Assembly: GCF_032999765.1 (NCBI RefSeq) | Contig: NZ_CP136051.1 | Span: 1,402,417-1,466,416 of the forward strand | Direction of reading: 5' to 3' | DNA: 64,000 bases | From: Imperialibacter roseus | Lineage (GTDB): Bacteria > Bacteroidota > Bacteroidia > Cytophagales > Cyclobacteriaceae | Shown: positions 42,529 to 52,291 of the stretch, piece by piece | Layout: each line of letters opens with the position of its first letter | How positions within the stretch are numbered: the first letter of the stretch is position 1 | The notes under the pieces: model-generated | What the model saw: the letters and a program-made list of their open reading frames with translations, nothing else | Databases searched by the model: none | Told to the model about the DNA's origin: nothing | Program-made: the position numbers and the translations under genes

Positions 42529-43452
42529 ATGTCAATAGTTGTCGAGAACCTGACCAAGAAATATGGAGAGCAGAAGGCAGTTAATGATATCTCCTTCAAA
42601 ATTAATACCGGTGAAGTAGTTGGTTTTTTGGGGCCAAATGGTGCTGGGAAAAGCACCACCATGAAGATGATTACCTGCTACATGGCACCCACGAGTGGCG
42701 ATGTCAGGCTGGACGAGTTGAGCATCCTTAATGAGCAGGAGGACATAAAGAAGAAGATAGGCTACCTGCCCGAAAATAATCCACTCTACACTGACATGGC
42801 GATTGTGGACTACCTGCGGTTTTGCGCCGAAATACAGGGGGTGAGCAAGGCAAAAATACCCTCCAGAATAGGCGATATGATAGACATGTGCGGTTTGGAA
42901 AGAGAGCGTCACAAGAAAATAAGTGAGCTCTCTAAAGGGTACCGACAAAGGGTAGGGCTTGCACAGGCCATGATTCACGACCCGGAAATTTTGATACTGG
43001 ATGAGCCAACCACCGGCCTCGACCCCAACCAAATCATAGAGATCAGGAAGTTGATAAAAAAGCTGGGCAAGGAAAAAACGGTGATTCTTAGCTCTCATAT
43101 CCTTTCGGAAGTAGAGGCCACCTGCGACCGCATTCTGATTATTAACAGGGGCAGGATTGTGGCAGACGGCACCTCCGACACATTGAGAAGTCAGGCCGAG
43201 GGCAAAGAACTGCTGACTGTTAAAATTGAGGCTGCCGATGCTGACGTCAAAAAGGCGCTGCTTGGGCTGGCATCAGTAGAAACTGTCGAGCCAGTGGAGG
43301 GAAAAGCCGGCTTCTTCTCAGTTCGGAGTAAGCCTGATGTTTCGTCCAGAAAAGAGGTGTTTGACCTGTGTGTATCGAAAAAATGGTACTTGTTGGAAAT
43401 GACAGGTCACGAAACCAAACTGGAAGACGTGTTTAGAGAGCTGACCAACTGA
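42529..43452 (+). CDS. gldA: Gliding motility ABC transporter ATP-binding protein GldA
   Basis: A 307-residue ATPase: Walker A GPNGAGKST (about residues 36-44), signature LSKGYRQRVGLAQA, Walker B ILILDEPTTGLDPNQ, switch histidine in SSHILSEVEATCDR, and a C-terminal extension of about 90 residues ending in KLEDVFRELTN. This matches GldA, which with GldF and GldG forms an ABC transporter required for gliding in Flavobacterium johnsoniae. The gene is followed by gldF after a 103-base gap, so the three probably form one unit. The transported substrate is not known. Confidence 0.9.
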   Translation: MSIVVENLTKKYGEQKAVNDISFKINTGEVVGFLGPNGAGKSTTMKMITCYMAPTSGDVRLDELSILNEQEDIKKKIGYLPENNPLYTDMAIVDYLRFCAEIQGVSKAKIPSRIGDMIDMCGLERERHKKISELSKGYRQRVGLAQAMIHDPEILILDEPTTGLDPNQIIEIRKLIKKLGKEKTVILSSHILSEVEATCDRILIINRGRIVADGTSDTLRSQAEGKELLTVKIEAADADVKKALLGLASVETVEPVEGKAGFFSVRSKPDVSSRKEVFDLCVSKKWYLLEMTGHETKLEDVFRELTN

Positions 43453-43555
43453 TTTGGCTGCATCAACACCGAACTGCGGCAAGCCCGGCAAACACAACAT
43501 GACTTTACACCTCAGAAACCGAATATCGTTTTAATAATAACCAACAACGACTGAT

Positions 43556-44281
43556 ATGAACAAGATTTGGATCATTGCCAGAAGAGAGTTGGCCTCCTAT
43601 TTCGATTCTTTGATCGCTTATGTAATGATTATCATTTTTCTGGGAATGAGCGGGTTTTTTACCTGGCTTTTCGGAAGCAACATATTTATGATCAACCAGG
43701 CCAGCTTACAGGTTTTCTTCGGAATTTCGTTCTGGACCTTATTCTTCTTTATCCCGGCCATCACTATGAGGACCCTGGCAGAAGAAAATAAAAGTGGAAC
43801 CATTGAGCTCCTGTCGACAAAGGCCGTGTCCGATTTCCAAATTGTTGTAGGTAAATTTCTCGGCTGCCTTTTGCTGGTGGCTATCGCCCTGCTGTGCACG
43901 CTGCCTTACTACATAACTGTATCGCAGTTGGGTAATGTGGATCACGGCGGCATTATCGGAGGCTACCTTGGACTCATTTTGCTGTCGGCAGCCTATATCG
44001 GTATCGGGCTATTTGCCAGCAGCACCACAAGTAATCAGATCGTCGCCTTTCTAATGGCACTTTTTATTGGAATTTTCTTTCAGATCTTATTCGATGTGCT
44101 TGGATCCAGTTTTAGGGGTGCTGTGGGTGGAGTATTCTATTACCTGAGCATGCAAACCCACTTCGATTCCATGAGCAGAGGAGTAATCGATTCTCGTGAT
44201 CTGATCTACTTTGGCTCTCTTATAGCTATCTCTTTATTGCTTTCCCAGGCAATGCTTTCACGTCGCAATTGGCAATCTTAA
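43556..44281 (+). CDS. gldF: Gliding motility ABC transporter permease GldF
   Basis: A 241-residue inner-membrane protein with six hydrophobic helices of the ABC-2 type. It begins MNKIWIIARRELASYFDSLIA, has the conserved TMRTLAEENKSGTIELLSTKAVSDFQIVVGKF region in the first cytoplasmic loop (positions about 78-110), and ends shortly after the sixth helix. It sits between gldA and gldG, 12 bases before the latter. It makes the membrane channel that GldA energises. Confidence 0.9.
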   Translation: MNKIWIIARRELASYFDSLIAYVMIIIFLGMSGFFTWLFGSNIFMINQASLQVFFGISFWTLFFFIPAITMRTLAEENKSGTIELLSTKAVSDFQIVVGKFLGCLLLVAIALLCTLPYYITVSQLGNVDHGGIIGGYLGLILLSAAYIGIGLFASSTTSNQIVAFLMALFIGIFFQILFDVLGSSFRGAVGGVFYYLSMQTHFDSMSRGVIDSRDLIYFGSLIAISLLLSQAMLSRRNWQS

Positions 44282-44293
44282 ACAACTACTGAC

Positions 44294-45811
44294 ATGAAGG
44301 GAAGAAACGTAATTATTCAATTGGCTATCGTGACCGGCATTCTTGTGGTAGTCAACTTGCTGTCGAGTCAACTGTACTTCAGAGGTGATTTTACCGAAGA
44401 CCAGCGGTACACACTCAGCACGGCCACTAAAGATATATTGGAAGATTTGCCTGAGGTGGTCACTGTGAAAGCCTATTTTTCGGAAGACTTGCCCACGCAG
44501 CTTGTGAGCACCCGTCAGGATTTTGAAGATTTGCTGTTGGAATACGAGAACAGGTCGGACGGCTATCTGGTCTACGAGTTTTTGAACCCAAACGAAAATG
44601 AGCAGAAAGAGCAGGAAGCGCAACAAGCCGGTGTGAATCCGGTAATGGTAAATGTGCGGGAAAAGGATCAGATGAAACAAATGAGGGCTTACCTCGGAGC
44701 CATCATTCAGATGGGCGACCGCAAGGAGATTATTCCTTTGATACAGCCTGGAGCAGCCATGGAATACGCCCTTACTACGGCTATTAAAAAAATAGCCATA
44801 GCCGACAAACCTAAGATTGGTTTGATACAGGGGCATGGAGAGGCACCTTTGGAGGAAATGATTGAGCTATACCAACAGCTGTCGGTGCTCTATGAGATCG
44901 AGCCTTTTGGTCTTTCTGATTCGGCCGCAGTACCGCAGTACTACAGGTCGCTGGCATGGATCAATCCAAAAGATACCATTCCGCAGGCAGATTTCGCCAA
45001 GCTCGATAAGTATCTGGCCAATGGTGGTGCCATGTTCGTCGCCTACAGCAACCTGAACGGCGACTTAAGCCAGGCGTATTTGTCGACTGCGAACGACATA
45101 GGCGTAAGCAGCTGGCTTTCAAGGCTGGGCATTCAAATGGGAAGGGAGTTTGTGGTAGATGCGGAGAATGCGCCGGTCTCAGTACGGCAGCAAATGGGGC
45201 AGTTTACAATGAACCGGCAAATTGCCTTTCCTTACTTTCCTATCATTAAAAACTTCTCCGACCATCCTGCTTCCAAAGGACTTGAATCAGTCTTTCTGCC
45301 TTTTGCCAGCACGATTAACTTTACTAAGACTGATACCACCTTTCGTTCAACCAGCCTGCTCATGACTTCCGAGCTTTCCGGCCTGGTTAGTCCGCCGACT
45401 ACTGTCGACATACAAAGACAGTGGACGGAGAATGATTTTCAAAACAGCTCGCTGCCAGTGGCAATGGCTGTTGAAGGCCCCCTGAGTGGTACTGCATCTT
45501 CGAAGATGGTGGTGGTGTCGAATGGTCAATTTATTATCAATGGGCCGCAAGGGCAGCAGCAACAGCTCAATGCCGACAATGTGAGCTTTGCTTCCAATGC
45601 CATCGACTGGCTGTCGGACGACACGGGTTTGATTGACCTTCGAACCAAGGGAGTAACGGCCAGGCCACTGGTTCAGCTGGAGGATAGCACAAAGGAGCTT
45701 CTAAAATATGGCAATGTGCTGCTTCCAATACTGCTGCTGCTCATTTATGCTTTTGTGCGGAAGCAAAGAAACAACCGCAAGCGGCAACAGTGGGCAGCCG
45801 GCAGTTATTAG
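44294..45811 (+). CDS. gldG: Gliding motility-associated ABC transporter protein GldG
   Basis: A 505-residue protein with a membrane helix at the N-terminus (IIQLAIVTGILVVVNLLSSQ), a large extracytoplasmic part of the ABC-type uncharacterised (DUF4350-like/GldG) class with KIGLIQGHGEAPLEEM, and a C-terminal helix (VLLPILLLLIYAFV). It completes the GldA-GldF-GldG set. GldG is believed to work with GldF at the periplasmic side; no enzyme activity is known. Confidence 0.88.
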   Translation: MKGRNVIIQLAIVTGILVVVNLLSSQLYFRGDFTEDQRYTLSTATKDILEDLPEVVTVKAYFSEDLPTQLVSTRQDFEDLLLEYENRSDGYLVYEFLNPNENEQKEQEAQQAGVNPVMVNVREKDQMKQMRAYLGAIIQMGDRKEIIPLIQPGAAMEYALTTAIKKIAIADKPKIGLIQGHGEAPLEEMIELYQQLSVLYEIEPFGLSDSAAVPQYYRSLAWINPKDTIPQADFAKLDKYLANGGAMFVAYSNLNGDLSQAYLSTANDIGVSSWLSRLGIQMGREFVVDAENAPVSVRQQMGQFTMNRQIAFPYFPIIKNFSDHPASKGLESVFLPFASTINFTKTDTTFRSTSLLMTSELSGLVSPPTTVDIQRQWTENDFQNSSLPVAMAVEGPLSGTASSKMVVVSNGQFIINGPQGQQQQLNADNVSFASNAIDWLSDDTGLIDLRTKGVTARPLVQLEDSTKELLKYGNVLLPILLLLIYAFVRKQRNNRKRQQWAAGSY

Positions 45812-45858
45812 ATTCATTGAGTAGTATTTGTTCGTAAAGCGGAAAAATCACACGAATT

Positions 45859-46767
45859 ATGAAAAGTACATTGAAACTATTGGGTGTTCTTGGGATACTC
45901 ATTGCTCTTTACTTTGTGGTTCAGTTCACAACAGACAGGGGTAGAAGTAAGTCGTTTAGGTCGGAGCTGGTGAAGATTGATACTGCTGCCGTAACAAAAC
46001 TGCAGATCGAAGCCAACGGTGATCAACTCGTGGTGGAAAAGGGGGAGAACCAGTGGAGAGTGAATACACCGGCAGGAAAGAATGTGGCCGCAACGTCTTC
46101 GAGCGTTAAAGGTATTTTGAATAGCCTGATGTCAGTGAAGCCAAGCAGGCTGGTAGCCAAAGATGAGTCGAAGTGGAAAGACTACGAGGTCGATAGCGCC
46201 GGCACGAGGGTAGAAGTTTTTGAAGGAGGTGAGAAAACACTTGACCTGGTTGTGGGAAGGTTCAATATGGAAGGGCAGCGGCAGTTCAGTACCTACGTCA
46301 GGCTGTTTGAGGAGCCGGAAGTTTATTCAGCGGCCAACTTTATGGGTGCCAGTCTTTCGACCAATTCTGCCTCGTATCGCAACCAGCAACTGGCCAGGTT
46401 TACCAGAGACAGCGTCTATCAGGTGACATTTGAGTATCCGGATTCAGCCTTCACACTCAGTAAAACAGATGGCAAATGGTTGTTGGGCGGTCAACCTGCC
46501 GACTCAGCCAACACCGCCAAATACCTGCAGGGCATTGCCTACCTGTCCAATAGAAACTTTGCTGATGATTTTAACCCAGTTGGAAGCCCGCTGTTTAGCG
46601 TGACTTACCTTGTTAAAAGTGGTAATCCGCTTAAAGTGGAGGGCTACCTGCCCAATGGTGAGTTGGTGGTGTATTCTGACTTCAATGCAGAAGAGTACTT
46701 TAAGGATGCCAGCTTGAAGGACAAAATATTCAAAGGGTCGACGTATTTTTTGAGTAAGGAAGAGTAG
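45859..46767 (+). CDS. DUF4340-domain protein, GldG-associated
   Basis: A 302-residue protein with an N-terminal membrane anchor (LLGVLGILIALYFVVQF) and a periplasmic beta-rich DUF4340 domain (LQIEANGDQLVVEKGENQW, then VKGILNSLMSVKPSRLVAKD). DUF4340 genes regularly follow gldG-like genes, also outside gliding bacteria, where the set is thought to act as an ABC-2 transporter accessory. It lies 47 bases after gldG on the same strand. The role is inferred from this association. Confidence 0.8.
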   Translation: MKSTLKLLGVLGILIALYFVVQFTTDRGRSKSFRSELVKIDTAAVTKLQIEANGDQLVVEKGENQWRVNTPAGKNVAATSSSVKGILNSLMSVKPSRLVAKDESKWKDYEVDSAGTRVEVFEGGEKTLDLVVGRFNMEGQRQFSTYVRLFEEPEVYSAANFMGASLSTNSASYRNQQLARFTRDSVYQVTFEYPDSAFTLSKTDGKWLLGGQPADSANTAKYLQGIAYLSNRNFADDFNPVGSPLFSVTYLVKSGNPLKVEGYLPNGELVVYSDFNAEEYFKDASLKDKIFKGSTYFLSKEE

Positions 46768-46785
46768 GGCTCGGGCAGCCTGTCG

Positions 46786-48396
46786 CTACTCTGGCTTTTC
46801 GAACGGGTTGATGCATTGTTTGATACCTGAAAGGAGGGAGTGCCACCAAAAAGCAAAAATTGATTTTTCCATTTCCCGGGAAGCCGATATTTTCCCTACT
46901 AGTGGGGCTTCCATTTTGTCTACCCTTTTTAAAACCAATTTATTGAACAGCCAGAGCTTGATGTCTTGAAAAACGTTGTCGGAATTGTCTCTGGCTTGTT
47001 GTGTTCCGCTTACTACGAGGTTTTGGTACAGGAGGCTGATGTCTCCCCATGCGTTCGTGCGGTTGTGGCTGAAATTGAATTTGAGCTCCTCCAGTTCTCC
47101 TGATTCTACCGAGATGAAAGCCACATTTGTCAATATTCTGTTGAAGGTGGCGATTTTCATTGGAGCGAGCGAGCCTTGCACGTGGTAGAGCGAGTCAGGA
47201 TTCATGGGAATCCTGATCTCCGTTTGCAATAATCCCTGATCGAAGAGAAAAGTGCGAGCCTTTAGAACTGCATATTCCGGGCTGTTTGATCTAATGTTAG
47301 TGATGGTTGCGTTCAAGCGATCAAATGATATTTCCCCTTCCGCTGTACCATTTTCACTAAATTCCTGGTAAACTACTCTGCTATCTGAGATCACAATTGA
47401 GTCGATATTGAAGGGAAGTGGTGAGGACAGAAGAGACTCGTGTGGTAAAGGCTTGGCAGGTTCGTTTTCCGGACGGCCGAGTCGTTTGTCCCGGTAGAAG
47501 TTGCCAACTAACGAGTCAAAGCGCAGCGAGGTGATAGACAGTTGTTCGTTGTTGATTAGCTGGGAGAAAGATAGTCCGTCGGCCATAATTAGTTTGCAGT
47601 CGACGTCATTTCTGCCGGTCTGATGACCTTTTTTGAGTGCAAACTCATATTTTGGGTATTGCGGGATCAGATGAAACCCCGAAAGCGCCAGGCTTTCGGC
47701 TGCCCAGTCCAGGTTTGCGGAGTCCAACTCTAATTTATAAAGACCGTCAGGTGTTAGATAGCGGAACGCTGTAAGCTTTACTGTGCCATCGCTGATTGGC
47801 TCTTTTTGCCCGTCAATAAGGTATGGAGATAGGTTTTGAAGTTCTGCGCTGATAGTGCCATGGCCGATTTCCTTTGAGGAAGAATCACTGACTGCCTCAA
47901 ATAGAAAAAACTCGTTTGAAAGAAGGCTTAGTTGCTTGATCTCAACCTTCATATCTGCGCCTTCGCTACTCCCATTTAGTCGAATGACTTCACTGCTGTC
48001 TCTGCCGTTGACAAGATTTGCTCTAATGACAAGCGAGTCCAGCGTAAGTTGGCCGACGACAATTTTATTTTTGAAAATGAGATCTATTAGAGATATACCT
48101 TGGACAGAAATTTGGGCGGCTGAAATATTGGGGGCCAGTAAATTATCCTTGATGAGGAAGGGCTTGGGTTGAAGGGAGTCTCTCGGAGATATTGTTAACG
48201 CCTGAATAGTAATTCCTGGCGGTAAAATAGTTGTTTTGAGGCTTTGGTATTCGATAGTGTAGCTATCCTCTGTTAGTCGAGCAAAATGAATGTTTAATTT
48301 TTCAGCGAGGAAGCTACCGCCATAAAACTGCACCAAAACGACCATAGTCAACAATATGGCTGCACCAATGGCAGCAATCTTCAGCGTAATCTTCAT
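46786..48396 (-). CDS. AsmA/DUF748-like envelope protein
   Basis: About 536 residues from the ATG at 48396 (the TTG at 48417 would add seven). One N-terminal membrane helix (IAAIGAAILLTMVVLVQF) is followed by a long run of beta strands with alternating hydrophobic residues and repeated segments such as IDLIFKNKIVVGQLTLDSLVIRA, the pattern of AsmA-like and DUF748 proteins that may form lipid-conducting grooves. The C-terminus has a helical stretch. The family assignment is by pattern only. It converges with the DUF4340 gene and diverges from the EEP gene. Confidence 0.6.
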   Translation of the reverse strand: MKITLKIAAIGAAILLTMVVLVQFYGGSFLAEKLNIHFARLTEDSYTIEYQSLKTTILPPGITIQALTISPRDSLQPKPFLIKDNLLAPNISAAQISVQGISLIDLIFKNKIVVGQLTLDSLVIRANLVNGRDSSEVIRLNGSSEGADMKVEIKQLSLLSNEFFLFEAVSDSSSKEIGHGTISAELQNLSPYLIDGQKEPISDGTVKLTAFRYLTPDGLYKLELDSANLDWAAESLALSGFHLIPQYPKYEFALKKGHQTGRNDVDCKLIMADGLSFSQLINNEQLSITSLRFDSLVGNFYRDKRLGRPENEPAKPLPHESLLSSPLPFNIDSIVISDSRVVYQEFSENGTAEGEISFDRLNATITNIRSNSPEYAVLKARTFLFDQGLLQTEIRIPMNPDSLYHVQGSLAPMKIATFNRILTNVAFISVESGELEELKFNFSHNRTNAWGDISLLYQNLVVSGTQQARDNSDNVFQDIKLWLFNKLVLKRVDKMEAPLVGKISASREMEKSIFAFWWHSLLSGIKQCINPFEKPE

Positions 48397-48482
48397 AAAG
48401 GAGCTTGATATTGACAATGGATTGTTGGGGGTAAGGAATATCTTAATAGTTTAGGAGAGTAGAACGGTAAGTATCCAATTCA

Positions 48483-49553
48483 TTGAATATCCTAAAGATA
48501 GCCTTTTCGGCGCTATTGATGATAACGTCACTTTTCACCAGCTTTCAATTGGTGAGGAGAGATGACTGGTATTTTCGCATTTTCGATTTTCCGCATGTTC
48601 AGCTAACTGTCTTGAATTTAGTTTTTTTGACTGGCCATCTTGTTATGGCCGACTATGGAAACTGGATAGACCTGAGCATTGGGGCGGCTGGGTTAATTGC
48701 CTTTTTTTATCAGCTGGCAATCATTTATCCGTATACGCCGGCAAGTAGCAAACAGGTGCAGGATACCAATCAGGGTGTTTCTTCAACGTCTATTTCGTTG
48801 CTGGAGGCCAATGTATTAATGTATAACTCCAACTATGAGGGGTTTGTTAATTTGGTTAAAAATTATCGGCCTGACATTGTAGTTACACTCGAAACCGACG
48901 AGAAATGGAGAAATGGGCTGAAGGAGCTAGAGTCTCTTTATGAACAGCACATCCTTCTTCCGCTGGACAATACCTATGGTATCTGTTTTTATAGCAATGT
49001 GGCGTTTAAGGATGCAGTTGTTAAACACCGTATAAGCAAGGAAGTACCATCTATTGAAATGACGCTGGACCTTGAGGGAGGCCAACAAGTAAAGCTATTT
49101 GTCGTTCATCCGGAACCGCCAAGCCCAACAGAAAAGGACTTGTCGACGCCCAGGGATGCGGAATTGGTTTTGGTAGGCAGAATGGCAAAAGAGTGTACGC
49201 TACCGGTGATCATCACAGGAGATCTTAACGATGTGGCCTGGTCACACACCTCACGTCTGTTTCAGCGGATCGGGGGCTTGCTTGATCCCAGGGTAGGGCG
49301 GGGCTTTTTCAATACCTTTCATGCCCAATACCCTCTGTTTCGCTGGCCTTTAGATCATGTGTTCGTATCCCGCCATTTCACTGTTGACAGGATTCAGCGA
49401 CTACCAACCTTCGGTTCGGATCATTTTCCTATTTTGATTCAACTGAGCATACCTTTGCACGCACCCGATAACGAGGCTGCCCCGGTAGCTAGTAAAGAAG
49501 ATAAAAAGGAGGCTAGACAGACGGTGGCGGCAGCAAAAGCCGACGAAAACTAA
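48483..49553 (+). CDS. Endonuclease/exonuclease/phosphatase (EEP) family membrane protein
   Basis: A 356-residue protein: about three membrane helices in the first 85 residues, then an EEP catalytic domain. Catalytic marks are LEANVLMYN (metal-binding Asn), TLETDEKWR (Glu), the His in FVVHPEPPSP, GDLNDVAWS and the terminal GSDHFPI with the catalytic His. The start is taken as TTG at 48483: an in-frame stop lies at 48468-48470, no ATG lies between, and the next ATG (48519) would cut the first helix. It is most likely an exported phosphatase or nuclease of the group found near envelope genes; substrate unknown. Confidence 0.85.
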   Translation: MNILKIAFSALLMITSLFTSFQLVRRDDWYFRIFDFPHVQLTVLNLVFLTGHLVMADYGNWIDLSIGAAGLIAFFYQLAIIYPYTPASSKQVQDTNQGVSSTSISLLEANVLMYNSNYEGFVNLVKNYRPDIVVTLETDEKWRNGLKELESLYEQHILLPLDNTYGICFYSNVAFKDAVVKHRISKEVPSIEMTLDLEGGQQVKLFVVHPEPPSPTEKDLSTPRDAELVLVGRMAKECTLPVIITGDLNDVAWSHTSRLFQRIGGLLDPRVGRGFFNTFHAQYPLFRWPLDHVFVSRHFTVDRIQRLPTFGSDHFPILIQLSIPLHAPDNEAAPVASKEDKKEARQTVAAAKADEN

Positions 49554-49565
49554 AAGCCATAATGT

Positions 49566-50096
49566 CTAGTTGGCACCACTCATGCCAGATGGTACTGCAT
49601 CCTGCTGATGCACGCCCTTGTATTTCACCTGCCTTGTGTAGGTATCAATAGTATCTTTGGAGGCTTGATCGATGTGGTAGTACTCATAAGTCACGTCTAC
49701 GTCCAGTTCATATTTTCGTGCGGATTTTTTTGTCCCTTTGATGGAACCCTCTTTCAAAGCAACATCCGACGTGTACCCGCAATAACAATAGTAAAGAAAG
49801 AGTGTTTTCAAATTCTTTAGCTCGTCACCAGTATATTCAAAACTTTCTCCCGGATTTTCCAACTCCACAAAGAAATCTTCCGAGTATTCATCATCAGCAA
49901 TAGATTTGTCGTCTTCTCTGACGTAATGACGATGGAAGACCACGTTGTCACCTGAGAATGCATAGGGGAACTCACCAGTGAGTTTGGCATCAACGAAGAA
50001 GTCAAGGCTCTCTTCTGCTGGATTGATGCCTTCTTCTTGTCCGCAGCCAGAGAACATGAAAGCATAGAGAATTACTAACACACCAAAAGCACGCAT
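49566..50096 (-). CDS. Hypothetical lipoprotein
   Basis: A 176-residue protein with a lipoprotein signal (MRAFGVLVILYAFMFSGC). The mature part is mostly beta, acidic in the middle (REDDKSIADDEYSEDF), with a CYCGY motif near residue 103-107 that may form a disulfide or a metal site. I recognise no family. It is convergent with the EEP gene, 12 bases apart. Confidence 0.7.
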   Translation of the reverse strand: MRAFGVLVILYAFMFSGCGQEEGINPAEESLDFFVDAKLTGEFPYAFSGDNVVFHRHYVREDDKSIADDEYSEDFFVELENPGESFEYTGDELKNLKTLFLYYCYCGYTSDVALKEGSIKGTKKSARKYELDVDVTYEYYHIDQASKDTIDTYTRQVKYKGVHQQDAVPSGMSGAN

Positions 50097-50153
50097 AAGT
50101 CTGTTTTTTTATTAAAGACATCACAATGGCGGACTTAGTTGGAAAGAATGAAG

Positions 50154-50654
50154 TCAATACCTCCAAAATAGGCGATCCCAGACTGTTTTGAACAGCCGAA
50201 ATGGCTCTTTGCCGAGGTTGTTGGTTTTCGTTTGAAGGAAATCCTCTATTTCAGGTATGTTGGTGATGAAAAGTGGCGACAATTCAGCGACTCTTCCATC
50301 TTCTGGGTAAAGCAAAAGGCCAAACTTAGCCAGGAAGTTTAATGGAACTACTTGCTTTTTAAACCCCTTAAGCTGGCTGTAGTTAAAGGTTTTCTCCTTG
50401 CCCCAGAACGGGTACTTTATGGTGACCTTTTCCTCGTCAAGAGTGATTTTTGCCAAAATCGGATAGAGCGATGAGAAAACCTGATAGTTGCCCAGCAGCA
50501 TGACGAAAAGAACCAAAAGTGTCATGCCAGTAGAAGCATAGTCTTTTGCCAGTGACACTATGAGGCTCATGGCTATGATCACCAGCGGCGCCATCAGGAG
50601 AACCATTTTCATCCAAATAACTTTGAAAATGTCTCGCTTTACATCCATTACCAT
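50154..50654 (-). CDS. Small membrane protein with PH-like domain
   Basis: A 166-residue protein with two membrane helices (VLLMAPLVIIAMSLIVSL and GMTLLVLFVMLLGNYQVF), then a short beta domain that starts ITLDEEKVTIKYPFWGKEKTFNYSQL, as in bacterial PH-like domains (the ITLDEEKVTI and FWGKEKTFNY steps). No function is known. Its start overlaps the end of the SGNH esterase gene by seven bases, so translation is coupled to that gene. Confidence 0.65.
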   Translation of the reverse strand: MVMDVKRDIFKVIWMKMVLLMAPLVIIAMSLIVSLAKDYASTGMTLLVLFVMLLGNYQVFSSLYPILAKITLDEEKVTIKYPFWGKEKTFNYSQLKGFKKQVVPLNFLAKFGLLLYPEDGRVAELSPLFITNIPEIEDFLQTKTNNLGKEPFRLFKTVWDRLFWRY

Positions 50655-51730
50655 TTAACTTTTTCTCTTATAAATGACGTCAGACTTTCTGCCATCTTTT
50701 TGTTGTCAGCCACCCTTGGGTGCCCTCCCTTTTCGATGAAGGGGAAGAAATGGGTATAAATTAAAGAATCACCCAAACCATCCACAGCCTCCTGCACATA
50801 GCCAGGCCATGCTGAGCCCTCTTTGGTGGCATCCATGCTGCCCAGCGCACAGATAATCGGGGTGTCGGGGTACACATTTCTGACCAGACTGATAAACTCC
50901 TGATAAGAGGCAATGATTTTTTCTTCGCCTGGTGCGGCTTCTCCCAGCCGGAGACTGAACGACGGCTGCTCGGGCATATTGACTAACCAGGAGTCATTTT
51001 GAAAGAGGTTAACCACAACAAGGTCGGGCGTTATTCTTGAAAAGTCCCATCTGCTTGCTGAGTCTTTTGGGTTTAGCCTGGGAAAAACCTCGGGCATGAT
51101 GATAGTTGGGTCCCAGCTGATCATAATGCCAATGCCGCTGCGGCAGGTGCAAACATAGTCAGCATTGAAATTCCGTGACGTTATGGCTCCGTACGTTGGG
51201 TAATTGTTGGTGTAGGTACTGTCAGGCGAATCGCCACCCGTGAGATCTTCGATGGCATAGCCAGCAGTGATGGAGTTGCCAATGAACTCAATCGTTCTTG
51301 AGTTTTTGGGAGTCGGCAGCAACTCCCCTGTAACTTCAAACCCGTGAATGGTGGTGCTTCCCTTGTCCCATTCATTTCTTTTTACCAGCGAAATGGTGTG
51401 CTCTCCCTCTTCCAGGTCTTTGGCAAGCGTATACCACTTTGTTGCGCTGTCTAGCCTGATATACCTGATACTGTCTTTGTCGATCACAATATTGAAGTAG
51501 TTGTTACCTCGTTCGTCCGCAAGCTCAACCCTCAGGCCCGTGCCGTTAATCGTTAGTGTGGCCTCGGAGCCCGACCAGAATAGAACAGGTGCCTTGGGGT
51601 TTCCAAAATCGATTCGGCCTGTGTAGTTGATTTGCTGATTGTCGGCCTCAAGCTTAAGCTTTTCCGGCTGAGAGCAACCCGTTAAAATCGAAATTATCAA
51701 CAGGAGAGGTAGGACCAGGTGGTTTTTCAT
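50648..51730 (-). CDS. SGNH/GDSL esterase lipoprotein, CE2-like
   Basis: A 360-residue lipoprotein (signal ending ISILTGC). An N-terminal jelly-roll domain (about 40-140) precedes an SGNH hydrolase domain. Block I is FIGNSITAGYAI with the nucleophile Ser, the oxyanion Gly is in CRSGIGI, the Asn block is NLFQNDSW, and the catalytic His is in GGHPRVADN. This two-domain form matches carbohydrate esterase family 2 acetylesterases, which deacetylate plant or other polysaccharides. There is no polysaccharide locus next to it, so the natural substrate is open. Confidence 0.85.
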   Translation of the reverse strand: MKNHLVLPLLLIISILTGCSQPEKLKLEADNQQINYTGRIDFGNPKAPVLFWSGSEATLTINGTGLRVELADERGNNYFNIVIDKDSIRYIRLDSATKWYTLAKDLEEGEHTISLVKRNEWDKGSTTIHGFEVTGELLPTPKNSRTIEFIGNSITAGYAIEDLTGGDSPDSTYTNNYPTYGAITSRNFNADYVCTCRSGIGIMISWDPTIIMPEVFPRLNPKDSASRWDFSRITPDLVVVNLFQNDSWLVNMPEQPSFSLRLGEAAPGEEKIIASYQEFISLVRNVYPDTPIICALGSMDATKEGSAWPGYVQEAVDGLGDSLIYTHFFPFIEKGGHPRVADNKKMAESLTSFIREKVKW

Positions 51731-51888
51731 CGCATGCTTTTTAACTCAATGAAGAAGGCAGACAGGGCATTGATTCCAAGCCCATATATTTACCCATGGC
51801 ATGTCACTAAAATGCCAGTATAAACTTCTAAAAATATTGGCAGATAAAATAATCGATTTTGCCATAAGCAAAGCGTTTCCATCCTGGG

Positions 51889-52257
51889 CTATTTCTTAAA
51901 CAAAAAATATACTGCTGCCACCAGGCAGGCGAATCCGGCCAGGTGGTTCCATCGAAGCGTCTCTGTTTTAAAAACAAGCAAGGTGAAGGCGGTAAACACA
52001 ATTAGTGTGATCACCTCCTGAATGACTTTGAGCTGCATGAGCGAAAAAGGGCCTCCGTTCTCCCGGAAGCCGATGCGGTTGGCAGGTACCTGAAACATGT
52101 ATTCAAATAAGGCAATGCCCCAGCTAATCAAAACGATAGCCACAAGTCCAAGGCTTTCGAACCACTTCAGTTCCCTGAACTTGAGGTGGCCATACCAGGC
52201 AAGTGTCATGAATACGTTGGAAGTAATGAGCAGAAGAATGGTGTAAACCGCTTTCAT
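51889..52257 (-). CDS. DMT-superfamily DUF486 membrane protein
   Basis: A 122-residue protein with four helices and the DUF486 pattern: LLLITSNVFMTLAWYGHLK at the start, WGIALFEYMFQVPANRIG in the middle, then FSLMQLKVIQEVITLIVF and a final helix ending in two lysines. The family belongs to the drug/metabolite transporter group; its substrate is unknown. It is encoded singly. Confidence 0.88.
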   Translation of the reverse strand: MKAVYTILLLITSNVFMTLAWYGHLKFRELKWFESLGLVAIVLISWGIALFEYMFQVPANRIGFRENGGPFSLMQLKVIQEVITLIVFTAFTLLVFKTETLRWNHLAGFACLVAAVYFLFKK

Positions 52258-52291
52258 ACGTGAAGATTAAGCGGTAAATATACTGAAAGGG

